Below, in pieces: positions 16,074 to 25,684 of a DNA stretch of 64,000 bases (its first letter is position 1; each line of letters starts with the position of its first letter). The position numbers were made by a program, and so were the translations under genes. Under the pieces are notes generated by a model, which did not search any database, was not told where the DNA came from, and saw only the letters and a list, made by a program, of their open reading frames with translations. The DNA comes from an uncultured Clostridia bacterium (GTDB lineage: Bacteria > Bacillota > Clostridia > Lachnospirales > CAG-274), in NCBI GenBank assembly GCA_947585865.1, contig CANPXH010000003.1:1-64000 (forward strand). The letters are read 5' to 3'.

Positions 16074-16922
16074 TCACAAACATCGATCAAGCGTTATCCT
16101 GCCCAGCTTCGCTCCTCTGAATTCGTCAATCAGTATATCCGCCGTTCTCTTATAGTCGATCTCTCCGCCTTTTTTAATAAATCCTCTCTTCTCTCCTATG
16201 AGCCTTAGAACCTCATGAGACGGAGCGCCCTCTTCATATTCAGTGCCGTATCTGTCCTTTATTGCCTGTGGGTAAAGCCTGTCAAGATATTCTATGAGCC
16301 TGCACGCAAGCTCGGTGCTGTCCAGTATATCGTCATTTACCGCACCTGTAAAGGCAAGCTTGAGCCCCACGGACTCATCGTCGAACTTAGGCCAAAGTAT
16401 ACCCGGCGTATCCAAAAGCTCAAAGTCCTTTTTCACTCTTATCCATTGCTTTCCCCTTGTGACGCCGGCCTTGTCTCCCGTCTTGGCCATATTCCTGCCT
16501 ACGAATTTATTTATGAGAGTGGACTTTCCTACATTGGGTATGCCCACTATCATTGCTCTTGTAGGCACAAATATCCTGCCTCTTTTTTTGAGCCTTTCTA
16601 TTTTCTCAGCCATGAGCGAACGTGCTATGGGAGCGATCTCTTTTATGCCCTTTCCGCTTACGGAATCCGCTTGTATCACTTCAAAGCCCTGTTCCTTAAA
16701 ATATTTTTCCCACTCCGCTGTTCTCTTCTCGTCTGCAAGATCAGACTTATTGAGTATTATTATCCTTTTTTTGTTCCTTGCCAGATTATCTATTTCCGGA
16801 TTTTTGCTGCTCAGCGGGAGCCTTGCATCTAACAGTTCTATTACTATATCCACAAGGGATATGTTTTCCTCCATCATCCTGCGGGTCTTAGTCATATGAC
16901 CCGGATACCACTGTATGTTCAT
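16074..16922 (-). CDS. rbgA: Ribosome biogenesis GTPase RbgA (YlqF)
   Basis: Circularly permuted GTPase needed for late 50S subunit assembly. The 282-residue product opens with MNIQWYPGHMTKTRR, the family start, and shows the permuted motif order: G4 LNKSDL (about residue 62), then G1 GIPNVGKSTLIN (about 128), then G3 DTPGIL (about 176). The C-terminal RNA-binding helical domain follows. AGGAGG precedes ATG 16922; the longer frame to 16955 is not needed. It follows rplS as in many Firmicutes, which fits its role with the large subunit. Confidence 0.95.
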   Translation of the reverse strand: MNIQWYPGHMTKTRRMMEENISLVDIVIELLDARLPLSSKNPEIDNLARNKKRIIILNKSDLADEKRTAEWEKYFKEQGFEVIQADSVSGKGIKEIAPIARSLMAEKIERLKKRGRIFVPTRAMIVGIPNVGKSTLINKFVGRNMAKTGDKAGVTRGKQWIRVKKDFELLDTPGILWPKFDDESVGLKLAFTGAVNDDILDSTELACRLIEYLDRLYPQAIKDRYGTEYEEGAPSHEVLRLIGEKRGFIKKGGEIDYKRTADILIDEFRGAKLGRITLDRCL

Positions 16923-16942
16923 GGTATGCCTCCTGTATGAAA

Positions 16943-16966
16943 ATACCCCTGACAAGAGCCAGGGGA
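16943..16966 (-). terminator. Weak hairpin between rplS and rbgA
   Basis: CCCCTG pairs with CAGGGG around eight bases, followed on the minus strand by TATTTTC. The stem is short, so it may attenuate rather than stop transcription into rbgA. Confidence 0.45.
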
Positions 16967-16976
16967 TATAGTGAAA

Positions 16977-17342
16977 TTATTTTGAAGTTCTTCTTGTAAT
17001 GTCTTCCTTGACCTTAGCAGCCTTACCTACTCTGTCTCTGAGGTAGTTGAGCTTAGCTCTTCTTACAATACCGTATCTTACCACATCGATGTGGTCGATC
17101 CTGGGAGAATGAAGAGGCCATGTCTTCTCAACGCCTACGCCGTAAGATATTCTTCTTACGGTAAAGGTCTCTCTTGAGCTGCCGCCCTGTCTCTTTAAAA
17201 CAATACCTTCAAACATCTGGATTCTTTCCTTGGAGCCTTCTACAACTTTGGCATATACTCTTACGGTATCGCCTACATTAAAGTTTGGGATGTTGTCCTT
17301 AAGCTGCTCCTTTTCGATCTCTCTTATAATTTCGTTATTCAT
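16977..17342 (-). CDS. rplS: 50S ribosomal protein L19
   Basis: L19 lies at the 30S-50S interface. The 121-residue protein has the family hallmarks [48 protein letters not shown] and the basic C-terminus [20 protein letters not shown]. It is the first gene of its transcript here, with its own promoter and a roughly 88-nt leader, and is followed by rbgA. The usual upstream genes rpsP, rimM and trmD are not in this window. Confidence 0.97.
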   Translation of the reverse strand: MNNEIIREIEKEQLKDNIPNFNVGDTVRVYAKVVEGSKERIQMFEGIVLKRQGGSSRETFTVRRISYGVGVEKTWPLHSPRIDHIDVVRYGIVRRAKLNYLRDRVGKAAKVKEDITRRTSK

Positions 17343-17430
17343 GAGGTGATCCTCCCTTTCATCATAAATGTTCTTAATGCAATTTGATCCCTACAGGGAA
17401 GCACCAGCGGACCATTCGTTTTCACTACAA
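17343..17430 (-). ncRNA. rplS 5' leader, possible L19 autoregulatory RNA
   Basis: About 88 nt of untranslated leader with a TCCCTGTAGGGA hairpin and GC-rich GGTCCGCTGGTG core between the promoter and the GGGAGG ribosome site. L19 leaders in low-GC Gram-positives are known regulatory RNAs; whether this one fits that family needs a covariance-model search. Confidence 0.45.
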
Positions 17431-17436
17431 TTCAGT

Positions 17437-17465
17437 ATTATAACATATTGATACATTAATTGCAA
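17437..17465 (-). promoter_or_regulatory. SigmaA promoter of rplS
   Basis: On the minus strand TTGCAA, 17-bp spacer and a perfect TATAAT. Confidence 0.8.
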
Positions 17466-17488
17466 GCATAATTTTTCAATATATGAAA

Positions 17489-18223
17489 TTAAGCCGCAGC
17501 CTTGTAAAAAAGCCACAGTGCTCCGTATATCACAGGCTGATGCACAAGATATATCAAAAGCGTGTGCCTTCCCATTGCGCTGAAGGGAGCTATGCCCTTT
17601 TTGGCATATTTGAGCATATCCCTATCCCTTATTATCCTAAAAAGAAAACAGCCTGCAAGGAATATGAATATCCACGGTATAAGCGGGAAATAGTCCGCAC
17701 CCTTATATCTCATTTCTCCAAAGCCTATGTAGCTCATTACAGGACCCTTGTACAGCGAGCGGGGCAATATGAAGGATAATATATATCCCTTATCCATATT
17801 TCCAAGGAGCAGGAACAATGCCAAGGATACGATAATACCCGCATAGCTGTTTACATTGCTTATAAGCTTATCAAGAGGAACAGATATGAGCATACATGAG
17901 CCTATCAACACCAGCACGCCGAAATATATAGGCTCATCGGGCATAAATACATTTGTGACCACAGACACAAGCACGCCGCCAAGGAGCACTGTAATGCCTC
18001 TTTTGATCCTGCTGCTGCTCATGGCGGAGCAAAAGCCTGATATAAGTATGAAGCTTATGCATATGCTCCTCTGCCATATATGGGCGTATACGGAGCTGTA
18101 CCAAGGCCACTGCTCATTGAAAATATATACCATATCCCACACTGTGTGATATATGATCATGCTCACAAGAGCAATGCCCCTGAGAGTGTCCACAAGACCA
18201 TATCTCACATTGATCTCTTCCAT
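17489..18223 (-). CDS. DUF1624/HGSNAT-like membrane acyltransferase family protein
   Basis: A 244-residue polytopic membrane protein with about seven hydrophobic segments. The N-terminal RYGLVDTLRGIALVSMIIYHTVWDM is the signature of the DUF1624 (heparan-alpha-glucosaminide N-acetyltransferase catalytic-like) family, in which the conserved His of the first membrane segment is thought to take part in acyl transfer. The C-terminal MGRHTLLIYLVHQPVIYG is also typical. The substrate is unknown in bacteria. It lies 24 bp downstream of deoB and so is probably in the pdp-deoB transcript, but no functional link is evident. Confidence 0.83.
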   Translation of the reverse strand: MEEINVRYGLVDTLRGIALVSMIIYHTVWDMVYIFNEQWPWYSSVYAHIWQRSICISFILISGFCSAMSSSRIKRGITVLLGGVLVSVVTNVFMPDEPIYFGVLVLIGSCMLISVPLDKLISNVNSYAGIIVSLALFLLLGNMDKGYILSFILPRSLYKGPVMSYIGFGEMRYKGADYFPLIPWIFIFLAGCFLFRIIRDRDMLKYAKKGIAPFSAMGRHTLLIYLVHQPVIYGALWLFYKAAA

Positions 18224-18247
18224 CGTATTACCTCTTTCGTACTGCCT

Positions 18248-19387
18248 CTATAAAAAGCTTTCTCCCTTTATATCGCAATCGAGACCCAAATATTCCGCCA
18301 CACTTTTTCCTATATCCGAAAAGCTCCTTCTTGTGCCGATGCCGCAAGGCGCAATATCCTTGCCCAGCCCCAGAAGAAATACATATTCCCTTGAATGATC
18401 TGTGGAAGGCGTAGTGGGATCACAGCCGTGGTCTCCCGTTATAAAAAGGATATCCTCATCTTTCATAGCCGAAATGATATCGGGCAGGGCATCGTCAAAG
18501 CTCTGCAGTGCCTTGGCAAAGCCGTTCACATCATTTCTGTGACCGTACAGCATATCCGTATCTACAAGGTTTGTAAATATTATGCCCTCAAAGTCCTCGT
18601 TCATATATTTTATGGTCTGTTCTATGCCCTCGGCATTTGTATGGGTATGCACCGATGCGGTTATGCCACGCATTGAAAATATATCCTCTATCTTGCCTAC
18701 GGCAGCTACCTTCATGCCCTTTTCCGCTGCATAGTCCAACAGGGTCTTTCTCACAGGCGGAAGAGAAAAGTCCCTTCTCCTCTCCGTTCTTGTATAATTT
18801 CCCGATACTCCCGTAAACGGCCTTGCTATCACACGCCCTACGCTCAGCATATTTCTTGCTATGCCGCAAAATTCGTATAGCTTATCCACAGGTATTATAT
18901 CCTCGTGAGCCGCTATCTGAAACACGCTGTCTGCCGAAGTATACACTATAGGGCAGCCTGTTTTTATATGCTCGTCGCCAAGCTCATTTATTATAACGGT
19001 ACCCGAAGCCACACAGTTTCCCAGCACCTTTCTTCCTATTGCCTTTTCAAATCTGTCTATTATTTCCTTATCGAAGCCGTTGGGATATGTGGGAAAAGGC
19101 TCTTGCAGCTGTATCCCCGCTATTTCCCAATGCCCCGTAGTGGTGTCCTTGCCTGCGGACACCTCCGCCAGCCTGCCGTATATGCCCTTTGGAGACTTGG
19201 TTTTTTCATATATGTTATATCCGTCTATGAGACCCAGTCCAAGGCTGCACATATTCTTAAGATCCAATTGGGGTACCTTCTCTTTTATATGCATAAGCGT
19301 ATTGCTGCCCTCATCTCCGTATTTCCAGGCATCGGGCATCTCGCCTATGCCCACGGCATCAAGTACAATTATTATCGCTCTTTTCAT
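18248..19387 (-). CDS. deoB: Phosphopentomutase
   Basis: Interconverts (deoxy)ribose-1-phosphate and (deoxy)ribose-5-phosphate in nucleoside catabolism. The 379-residue protein belongs to the alkaline phosphatase superfamily with the metal ligands in [18 protein letters not shown] (start), [11 protein letters not shown] (about 88, with the phosphorylated Thr) and [24 protein letters not shown] (about 320-343). Start ATG 19387 overlaps the pdp stop (ATGA) and has GAGGTG upstream; the frame extends to 19477 inside pdp but without support. With pdp it converts pyrimidine nucleosides to pentose phosphates. Confidence 0.96.
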   Translation of the reverse strand: MKRAIIIVLDAVGIGEMPDAWKYGDEGSNTLMHIKEKVPQLDLKNMCSLGLGLIDGYNIYEKTKSPKGIYGRLAEVSAGKDTTTGHWEIAGIQLQEPFPTYPNGFDKEIIDRFEKAIGRKVLGNCVASGTVIINELGDEHIKTGCPIVYTSADSVFQIAAHEDIIPVDKLYEFCGIARNMLSVGRVIARPFTGVSGNYTRTERRRDFSLPPVRKTLLDYAAEKGMKVAAVGKIEDIFSMRGITASVHTHTNAEGIEQTIKYMNEDFEGIIFTNLVDTDMLYGHRNDVNGFAKALQSFDDALPDIISAMKDEDILFITGDHGCDPTTPSTDHSREYVFLLGLGKDIAPCGIGTRRSFSDIGKSVAEYLGLDCDIKGESFL

Positions 19388-20688
19388 CTCAGCACCTCGT
19401 ATATGAGCCCGGGCTCTTTTGGTTTTTCGGAAGAAACGGTGACAGCCTTCTTTATCATATCGGCGGATGAAAGGCATTTATCTGTGTCCGCCGCAAATAT
19501 CTCTGCGATCACATCTCCTCTTTTTATAATATCTCCCACTTTTTTGTGCATTATTATCCCTGCCGAAAGATCTATGGAGCTTTCCTTTGTGGCTCTGCCC
19601 GCTCCCGTGTTCAGGGAGGCCTTGCCTATGCTGTAGCAGTCTATAGAATATATGTATCCTTCCTCCTCTGCAATCAGCTCATATTTTGCCAAGGGCTGAG
19701 GGAAAAGCAGGTAATCATCCGTCACGCCCGGATTACCGCCTTGGAGCGCAATAAGCTCTCTCAGCTTTTCAAGGCCTTTTCCGTTTGTTATGTTTTGCTC
19801 CATCAAGGTTATACCCTCTTTTGTATTCTCGGCTATGCCGCCCAGCACAAGCATTTCCGCACCGAGAGCAAGAGAAACATCCTTGAGCCTGCCTTCTCTT
19901 TTGCCCTTAAGTATCTCTATGGCTTCAATCACCTCAAGGCTGTTGCCTATGTGCATACCCAAAGGCTCATTCATATCCGTAACAAGTGCGGTGACTTTCC
20001 TGTTCATCGCCTTGGCAGCCCTTATCATTGTATCGGCAAGCTTTATGGCGTCTGCCTTATTTTTCATAAAGGCGCCGCTGCCCGTCTTTACATCCAACAC
20101 TATGGCATCGGCTCCCGCTGCCAGCTTCTTGCTCATTATACTTGAGGCTATCAGCGGTATGCTTTCCACAGTGCCTGTAACGTCTCTAAGGGCATACAGA
20201 TATTTGTCGGCAGGATCCAGATCCTCTGTCTGACCCATTATGACTATGCCGTTTTGGTTCACCTGTCTCACGGCTTTACTTATGGGAATATCCACATTGA
20301 ATCCCGGTATGGAGTCCAGCTTGTCAAGAGTGCCGCCTGTGTGACCCAAGCCTCTGCCGCTCATTTTTATAACAGGCAGGCCAAGGGAAGCCGTAAGAGG
20401 CGCAAGCACAAGAGTAGTTGTATCTCCCACTCCGCCTGTGCTGTGCTTATCCGTTTTTATGCCCTTTATTCCCGACAGGTCAATTACGTTTCCCGAATAG
20501 GTCATAGCCCGTGTGATATCCGCCGTCTCCCTGTCGCTCATGGAATTTATGGCTATTGCCATAAGCAGCGCCGATATTTGATAATCGGGTACGGTTCTGT
20601 CCGCAACACTGTCTATAAAATACTGTATCTCCTTTGTCGTAAGCTCTTCTCCGTTTTTCTTTTTTATTATTATGTCGATAAAATTCAT
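19384..20688 (-). CDS. pdp: Pyrimidine-nucleoside phosphorylase
   Basis: Cleaves uridine and thymidine type nucleosides to base and (deoxy)ribose-1-phosphate, which DeoB then isomerises. The 434-residue length is normal. The phosphate-binding glycine-rich motif [14 protein letters not shown] (about residue 81), the [21 protein letters not shown] signature (about 110-130) and the [10 protein letters not shown] motif (about 199) are all present, followed by the C-terminal biotinyl-like domain. GAAGGTG lies upstream of ATG 20688. It overlaps deoB by 4 bp. Pdp rather than strict thymidine phosphorylase is the usual form in Firmicutes; the sequence alone does not settle specificity. Confidence 0.94.
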   Translation of the reverse strand: MNFIDIIIKKKNGEELTTKEIQYFIDSVADRTVPDYQISALLMAIAINSMSDRETADITRAMTYSGNVIDLSGIKGIKTDKHSTGGVGDTTTLVLAPLTASLGLPVIKMSGRGLGHTGGTLDKLDSIPGFNVDIPISKAVRQVNQNGIVIMGQTEDLDPADKYLYALRDVTGTVESIPLIASSIMSKKLAAGADAIVLDVKTGSGAFMKNKADAIKLADTMIRAAKAMNRKVTALVTDMNEPLGMHIGNSLEVIEAIEILKGKREGRLKDVSLALGAEMLVLGGIAENTKEGITLMEQNITNGKGLEKLRELIALQGGNPGVTDDYLLFPQPLAKYELIAEEEGYIYSIDCYSIGKASLNTGAGRATKESSIDLSAGIIMHKKVGDIIKRGDVIAEIFAADTDKCLSSADMIKKAVTVSSEKPKEPGLIYEVLR

Positions 20689-20826
20689 TAAAACACCTTC
20701 TTCCCATAGGACCTTATATTTTGCCTTGCTTTATGGAACGACCGTATCTTTTTTGTGCTTTTCAACAACAAGCCAAAGCATTATATACTTTCGGCTCTCG
20801 TATATGTAAGCCGTTCTCACCAATAT

Positions 20827-21336
20827 TTACAGATCCAGCGCCTTATATATCTCCTTGAGAGTTCCCTCCAGATTCAATTCGGAAACATCTATGGTAATAT
20901 CGGCACAGCTCTTGTAAAGTCCTTCTCTTTCAGCCATGAGCCGCGCTATTTTTTCTTCCTTATTGTCTCCTGCAAGCAACGGCCTTGTAGTGTCATATCT
21001 CAGATTGTAGGCAATTTTTTTGGGCGTAGAGCTGAGGTATATGATAACGCCGCCTTTTTTCAGGTTTTCCACATTTTCTTTGCTTTTTATGACTCCGCCG
21101 CCCGTAGCGATTATCTTGCCCTTGGGCAGGGCAAAGCGCTGGCAAAGCTCTCTCTCCATTTCACGAAAGGCAGCTTCGCCCTTTTTTTCAAATATCTCGG
21201 TAACCGTCATACCCTCTCTCTTCTCTATGAAATCATCCATATCTATGAATTCTCTTTTAAGGTTCATAGACAGCCTTTTGCCCACGCTTGTTTTGCCGCT
21301 GCCCATAAATCCTATAAGCACTATATTTTTATTCAT
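20827..21336 (-). CDS. aroK: Shikimate kinase
   Basis: Phosphorylates shikimate at O3 in aromatic amino acid synthesis. The 169-residue protein has Walker A GFMGSGKTSVG (residues 8-18), the shikimate-binding DMDDFIE (about 32), FREMERELC (about 57) and the glycine-rich ATGGGVIK (about 79). Start ATG 21336 overlaps the aroE stop (ATGA) and has GGGAG upstream; the longer frame to 21375 runs into aroE. It is the last gene of yqeG-aroE-aroK. Confidence 0.94.
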   Translation of the reverse strand: MNKNIVLIGFMGSGKTSVGKRLSMNLKREFIDMDDFIEKREGMTVTEIFEKKGEAAFREMERELCQRFALPKGKIIATGGGVIKSKENVENLKKGGVIIYLSSTPKKIAYNLRYDTTRPLLAGDNKEEKIARLMAEREGLYKSCADITIDVSELNLEGTLKEIYKALDL

Positions 21337-22223
21337 GACATATTCTCCCTGTAATAGTTTCTCAATTCGCTGCACAGTCTCTCCCTGAGAGCCGCTTCAA
21401 AGCTTGTGTCAAACCATATTTCTTCTGCCGCCGCCGCCTGATACACAAGCATATCAAAGCCGTTTACGGCACATATGCCGCACTCCTCGGCATCTTTTAA
21501 AAGCTTGGTCTGCCATGGCGTGTATATGGCATCGAACACAAGCTCTACTCCTTTGCTCACAAAAAAGGCCTTGTCCTTTACAGGGCTTATGCCTGCGTTA
21601 TTTCCAAAGCCCATGACGGTGGAATTTATAACTATGTCCGCCTTGTCAATGAAATATATGTCATCCAAGGCCATAGCTTCCGCATTGCAGTCAAAGGCGT
21701 CTTTTACATTGTCTGCAAGCTTCTGTGCTTTTTCCGCAGTCCTGTTGGCTATGTAAAGCTTTTTGCAGCCCTTATCCGCCGCCATTACGGCACAGGCGTT
21801 TCCCGCACCTCCTGCGCCAAGCAGCAGCACGTTTTTGCCCTTTACGTCAAAGCCCTTATTTTTAATGGCGTAATAAACTCCTATAACGTCGGTGTTGTAT
21901 CCTTCATATCCTTTATCCGTGTATTTAAGCGTGTTTACTGCGCCTATCACCTTTGCCCTTTTGTCTATGCGGCAAAGCTCGGACATAACCGCCACCTTAT
22001 GAGGCACGGTCACATTTATTCCCTTTATGCCAAGGGCATGAGCTCCCTTTATTGCAGAGCTTATTTCATCGGGCTGCACCTCGAAAGCAGTGTATATAAA
22101 ATCTCTGCCGGTAATATCCGCAATGGTATTATGTATAACAGGGCTGAAGCTGTGGCGTACGGGACAGCCTATCACCGCAAAAACATCTGTACTGCCCTTT
22201 ACTCTGTTATTTATGCTGTTCAT
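21333..22223 (-). CDS. aroE: Shikimate dehydrogenase (NADP+)
   Basis: Reduces 3-dehydroshikimate to shikimate. The 296-residue protein has the substrate site VIGCPVRHSFSPVIHN (about 17-32), the catalytic Lys in NVTVPHKVAV (about 70) and the nucleotide-binding LLLGAGGAGNACAV (about 134). NRTAEKA follows and the C-terminal FDMLVYQAA motif is also present. It overlaps yqeG by 17 bp upstream and aroK by 4 bp downstream, so one coupled operon supplies two successive steps of the shikimate path. Confidence 0.95.
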   Translation of the reverse strand: MNSINNRVKGSTDVFAVIGCPVRHSFSPVIHNTIADITGRDFIYTAFEVQPDEISSAIKGAHALGIKGINVTVPHKVAVMSELCRIDKRAKVIGAVNTLKYTDKGYEGYNTDVIGVYYAIKNKGFDVKGKNVLLLGAGGAGNACAVMAADKGCKKLYIANRTAEKAQKLADNVKDAFDCNAEAMALDDIYFIDKADIVINSTVMGFGNNAGISPVKDKAFFVSKGVELVFDAIYTPWQTKLLKDAEECGICAVNGFDMLVYQAAAAEEIWFDTSFEAALRERLCSELRNYYRENMS

Positions 22224-22737
22224 TATTGCCTCCGTTTTTACTTATATGTCTTAAATACATTTTCACGATTATTTTCTCAAAGGGTCTCTTAGGCGCCGTG
22301 ATAAGCTCATCCTTTGGGCTCACCTGCTTTACGAGCACGGAATATGCGCCTGCCCTGTTGCCGCACCATACATCGGTGAATATCTGATCCCCCATTATCA
22401 CCGTCTTTTCCGGCACGGAGCCTATTTTTGCCATAAGGGCGTTAAACCCCTTCCTGCCCGGCTTGCCTGCCCTGTATACATATGGCATGGATGTGACGGC
22501 GCAAAAAACCTTGCTCCTTTCCTCCCTGCTGTTGGAAAGCACTGCTGTTTTTATGCCCGCCTTTTCCAAGGAACGGAAGTATCCCGTCAGCTTTTCATCG
22601 GGCGTTTTTATCCAGTAGGGCACAAGTGTATTGTCTATGTCGAAGACCACCGTATCCATACCAAGTCGTTTTATTTTTTCGGCACTCATTTCATATACCG
22701 AGGAAATATATTCCTTAGGATAAAGAAATTTGAACAC
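22207..22737 (-). CDS. yqeG: YqeG-family HAD phosphatase
   Basis: A 176-residue class IIIA HAD-superfamily hydrolase. Motif I is FDIDNTLVPYW (about residues 32-42, nucleophile and acid/base Asp), motif II LSNS (about 68) and motif IV MGDQIFTDVWCGNRAG (about 116). This matches the YqeG group, which in Bacillus precedes yqeH and aroE and acts as a phosphatase of incompletely known substrate. Here yqeH is absent and aroE follows directly with a 17-bp overlap, so part of that conserved neighbourhood is kept. Confidence 0.9.
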   Translation of the reverse strand: MFKFLYPKEYISSVYEMSAEKIKRLGMDTVVFDIDNTLVPYWIKTPDEKLTGYFRSLEKAGIKTAVLSNSREERSKVFCAVTSMPYVYRAGKPGRKGFNALMAKIGSVPEKTVIMGDQIFTDVWCGNRAGAYSVLVKQVSPKDELITAPKRPFEKIIVKMYLRHISKNGGNNEQHK

Positions 22738-22838
22738 GTTATCACCTCTTTATACAATACTACACCAAAATTAAAATTTTGTAAATATTTTTATACTCTC
22801 ATACAAATTTACCCTGTACCCCTTGTTTATTCAATGGA

Positions 22839-22887
22839 TTGACAAAATCCTGTCAAAGTTGACAACACTGCGTATTTTTAGTATAAT
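22839..22887 (+). promoter_or_regulatory. SigmaA promoter with inverted-repeat operator
   Basis: TTGACA (22859-22864), 17-bp spacer and TATAAT (22882-22887) form a consensus promoter. Just upstream TTGACA-6-TGTCAA (22839-22856) is a perfect inverted repeat that abuts the -35 hexamer, and TGTCAA-2-TTGACA (22851-22864) is a second one. This looks like a binding site for a dimeric regulator. Confidence 0.75.
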
Positions 22888-22893
22888 AGGAGA

Positions 22894-23027
22894 AATAGAC
22901 TTAAAGAGAAGTACATGACCGACAGGCGATCCTCAGCGGGGATCGGGAGTTTCGTCAAAGGATATCGGTCACGAGTACCCGGCCCAGGCTCGGTACTAAT
23001 GTCATTAAAATTGGAAGGGGTTTTTAT
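22894..23027 (+). ncRNA. Structured 5' leader, candidate cis-regulatory RNA
   Basis: About 134 nt between the promoter and the decarboxylase start. Visible helices: GACCGA (22918-22923) with UCGGUC enclosing CGAUCC/GGAUCG; AGUACC with GGUACU (about 22973-22996). A competing AUGAC/GUCAU pair would use part of the first helix. Alternative mutually exclusive pairings ahead of the GGAAGGGG ribosome site suggest a switch. I compared it from memory with common riboswitches and the SRP RNA and found no match. Confidence 0.5.
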
Positions 23028-24428
23028 ATGGCAGCATATATATTTGACAGGCTGCGGGAGCTTGGGGAGAAAAATACATATCCTCTCCATATGCCCGGTC
23101 ACAAAAGAAATTTAAGGTTTATGCCTTATGACTTTAGGGTCTACGATATTACAGAAACAGGCAAAACGGATAATCTGCACGAGCCTACCGACATCATAGC
23201 CGATGCCCAAAAGGCAATGGCGGAGCTTTTAGGCGCCGATGAATCTTACTTTACAGTAAACGGCGGTTCGGGAGGCATGGTCGCATCTGTGCTTGCCTGC
23301 TGCGATCCCGGAGACAACGTGCTTGTGGCAAGCAATTGTCACAAAAGCGTATACAGCGGTCTTGTTATGGCAGGGGTAAATCCAATATACATATCTCCGC
23401 AGATAACGGAAGAAGGACTTTGCGGCGGCATAAGCATAAGAGACATATTCAGAGCCTTTGACGACTATGATATAAAGGCGATGATAATAACCAGCCCTAC
23501 CTATGAGGGCTTTACCTGTGATGTCAAGACCATTGCGGATATAGTTCACAAGCATAATTCCATACTGATAGTTGACGAGTGCCACGGTGCTCACTTCATA
23601 TTCTCCGACAAATTCCCGAAATGTGCTTTGTCACAGGGAGCGGATGTTGTTGTGAACAGTTGGCACAAGACTCTTCCCTGTCTCAATCAGGCGGCGGTGA
23701 TCAGCTCAAAAGGCGGCAGGGTAGACTCATACAGGCTCAGGGAAGCCGTTTCCATGGTGAATACCACAAGTCCTTCATATCCAATAATGGCATCTCTTGA
23801 CTATGCAAGGGATCTGCTCTCAAAGGATAAGAATCTTTTTGTGGAATATTTGGAAACACTTACGGATGCAAGGCATGAGCTTGCTCACTGCAAGACCCTC
23901 AAGCTTGTAAACGACAGCATAAAAGGCCAGCACGATATAGCCGATGTGGATATAAGCAAATTTACAATAATGGTGAGAACAGACATTACAGGCATAAAAT
24001 TGGGTAAAATACTTCTTGATAAGTATAATATACAAGTAGAGCTTGCAGGGCTCCACCACATAGTAGCTCTAACTACGGTAGCCGATGATCCCAAAGGCAT
24101 AAAGAAATTTGTAAAAACCATAACCGAGCTTGACAAAAAGCTTGAAAGAAAATATATAGAAAAAATACCTATGACGTCAGGCGCCGTAGCCGTGCCTGCC
24201 ATGTCACCCAGGGATGTATATTTCAGCAGCAAGGAAACAGTAGGCATAGAAAATGCTGCGGGCAGGATAGCGGCCGCATCGATAGTTCCCTATCCTCCGG
24301 GCATACCTCTTGTGCCTATGGGTCAGATCATAACACAAGAGCATATAGACACATTGGGCAGGCTTAAGGCAGCAGGCGTTTCGGTCATGGGCATGGATAG
24401 CAATAATATCATCACAGTCAGGAAGTAA
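23028..24428 (+). CDS. Orn/Lys/Arg decarboxylase-family PLP enzyme (YaaO-like)
   Basis: Fold-type I PLP enzyme of the short Gram-positive Orn/Lys/Arg decarboxylase group; expected to decarboxylate a basic amino acid to a polyamine or diamine. The 466-residue protein opens with the family LHMPGHKRN (about residues 20-28). It has the GGSGGMVAS region (about 84), the PLP-contacting DECHGAHF (about 184) and the Schiff-base lysine in NSWHKTLPC (about 213). A smaller C-terminal domain follows. GGAAGGGG precedes the ATG. Specificity (arginine, lysine or other) cannot be read. It sits behind a structured leader and is followed 4 bp later by a DUF815 ATPase gene. Confidence 0.88.
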   Translation: MAAYIFDRLRELGEKNTYPLHMPGHKRNLRFMPYDFRVYDITETGKTDNLHEPTDIIADAQKAMAELLGADESYFTVNGGSGGMVASVLACCDPGDNVLVASNCHKSVYSGLVMAGVNPIYISPQITEEGLCGGISIRDIFRAFDDYDIKAMIITSPTYEGFTCDVKTIADIVHKHNSILIVDECHGAHFIFSDKFPKCALSQGADVVVNSWHKTLPCLNQAAVISSKGGRVDSYRLREAVSMVNTTSPSYPIMASLDYARDLLSKDKNLFVEYLETLTDARHELAHCKTLKLVNDSIKGQHDIADVDISKFTIMVRTDITGIKLGKILLDKYNIQVELAGLHHIVALTTVADDPKGIKKFVKTITELDKKLERKYIEKIPMTSGAVAVPAMSPRDVYFSSKETVGIENAAGRIAAASIVPYPPGIPLVPMGQIITQEHIDTLGRLKAAGVSVMGMDSNNIITVRK

Positions 24429-24432
24429 TGAA

Positions 24433-25674
24433 ATGAAGCATATTTTAGAGAGTATAGATTCTCTTACTGTATACAGTAATATTAAAAACGACGGTATAGT
24501 AGATATATTAAAGGATGTGCTCAGTGCTGAGCACAAGCTTTCCTCATTGTCTCTGCTCGCCTCAAGGCTTATAGAAATGGCTGAGAAAAGCGGATTTTCC
24601 GGCAACCTTTTCAAAAGCTATATACTTCACCTTATGCTCAGAGATGAAAATACATTTACGCTTTTCTGCGAAAACAACACGGATGTCAGAAATACATCTA
24701 TATACAAGCTGGCTAAGGCTGACATAGATACAATAAACGCCATAGCCGAGACCGACCTTACTTCGCTGCCGGAGGCTGAATGTATAAAAGGCGTGTTGGA
24801 AGAGATATCCGACTACACCCCTGTAAATAAAGGCAGCGGTACCGACTTTAACAAAAGCCGTGATATTGAAGACGTTATAGCCTTCCACAACAAATACGGC
24901 TGCGGGGATATATCCATATATCGCTCATTCAGGTATAACGACAGGAAGAAAGCGCTCACAGGCGTTTCGTATCCGGATCCCATTACATTCAAGCAGCTTA
25001 TAGGCTATGAGGCTCAGACAAAGCAGCTTATAGACAATACCCTTGCTTTCCTAAAGGGCTACAAGGCAAACAATGTGCTTCTTGTGGGAGCAAGAGGCAC
25101 CGGCAAGTCTTCATCGGTAAAAGCTCTTGTCAATGAATACTTTGATATGGGATTGAGAATAGTAGAGATCACAAAGGAACAGATAGCAAAGCTTCCCGAC
25201 ATACTTAAGCTCATACGCCATAGGGGAAGAAAATTCATAATATTCATAGACGATCTTTCATTTGACGAAAACGAAATACAGTACAAGTATATGAAATCCC
25301 TGCTGGAAGGCGGCTCAGAGGGTCAGCCGGACAATGTTCTTTTCTATGCCACAAGCAACAGACGCCATCTCATACAGGAGAAATGGGCGGATCGTTCCTC
25401 AGGCAGCGAGGATGCGGAGATACACACTCAGGATACATTGAACGAAAAGCTTTCTCTTTCCGATCGCTTTGGCATAACCATATCCTATCCCAAGCCTACT
25501 CCTAAGGAATATATAAGCATAGTGGAGGGTATTGCCAAGGAACAAGGTCTTGAAATGGATGCAGAACAGCTCAGATCTGCCGCTATGACATGGGAGCTCA
25601 AGCAAAAGGGTATGTCAGGCCGTACCGCAAGACAGTTTGTAAACAATATGCTTTGGAAAAAATCACAGGAGTAA
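24433..25674 (+). CDS. DUF815-family AAA+ ATPase
   Basis: A 413-residue protein with an N-terminal helical region (about 1-150) and a C-terminal AAA+ ATPase domain. Walker A is NVLLVGARGTGKSS (about 212-225), Walker B is KFIIFIDDLSF (about 267-277) and there is a sensor-like FYATSNRRHLI (about 301). This pattern is the DUF815 family, which has no settled function that I know. AGGAAG lies 7-12 bp upstream of ATG 24433; it follows the decarboxylase gene by 4 bp, so the two are co-transcribed. Nothing in the sequence shows a direct link to polyamine metabolism. Confidence 0.9.
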   Translation: MKHILESIDSLTVYSNIKNDGIVDILKDVLSAEHKLSSLSLLASRLIEMAEKSGFSGNLFKSYILHLMLRDENTFTLFCENNTDVRNTSIYKLAKADIDTINAIAETDLTSLPEAECIKGVLEEISDYTPVNKGSGTDFNKSRDIEDVIAFHNKYGCGDISIYRSFRYNDRKKALTGVSYPDPITFKQLIGYEAQTKQLIDNTLAFLKGYKANNVLLVGARGTGKSSSVKALVNEYFDMGLRIVEITKEQIAKLPDILKLIRHRGRKFIIFIDDLSFDENEIQYKYMKSLLEGGSEGQPDNVLFYATSNRRHLIQEKWADRSSGSEDAEIHTQDTLNEKLSLSDRFGITISYPKPTPKEYISIVEGIAKEQGLEMDAEQLRSAAMTWELKQKGMSGRTARQFVNNMLWKKSQE

Positions 25675-25684
25675 AAAATATCTG

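Noticed and set aside
22894-23027. Leader considered as SRP RNA, guanidine (ykkC), lysine, SAM, TPP or ZTP riboswitch
   Set aside because: None of the conserved cores that I know for these families is present; left as unidentified.
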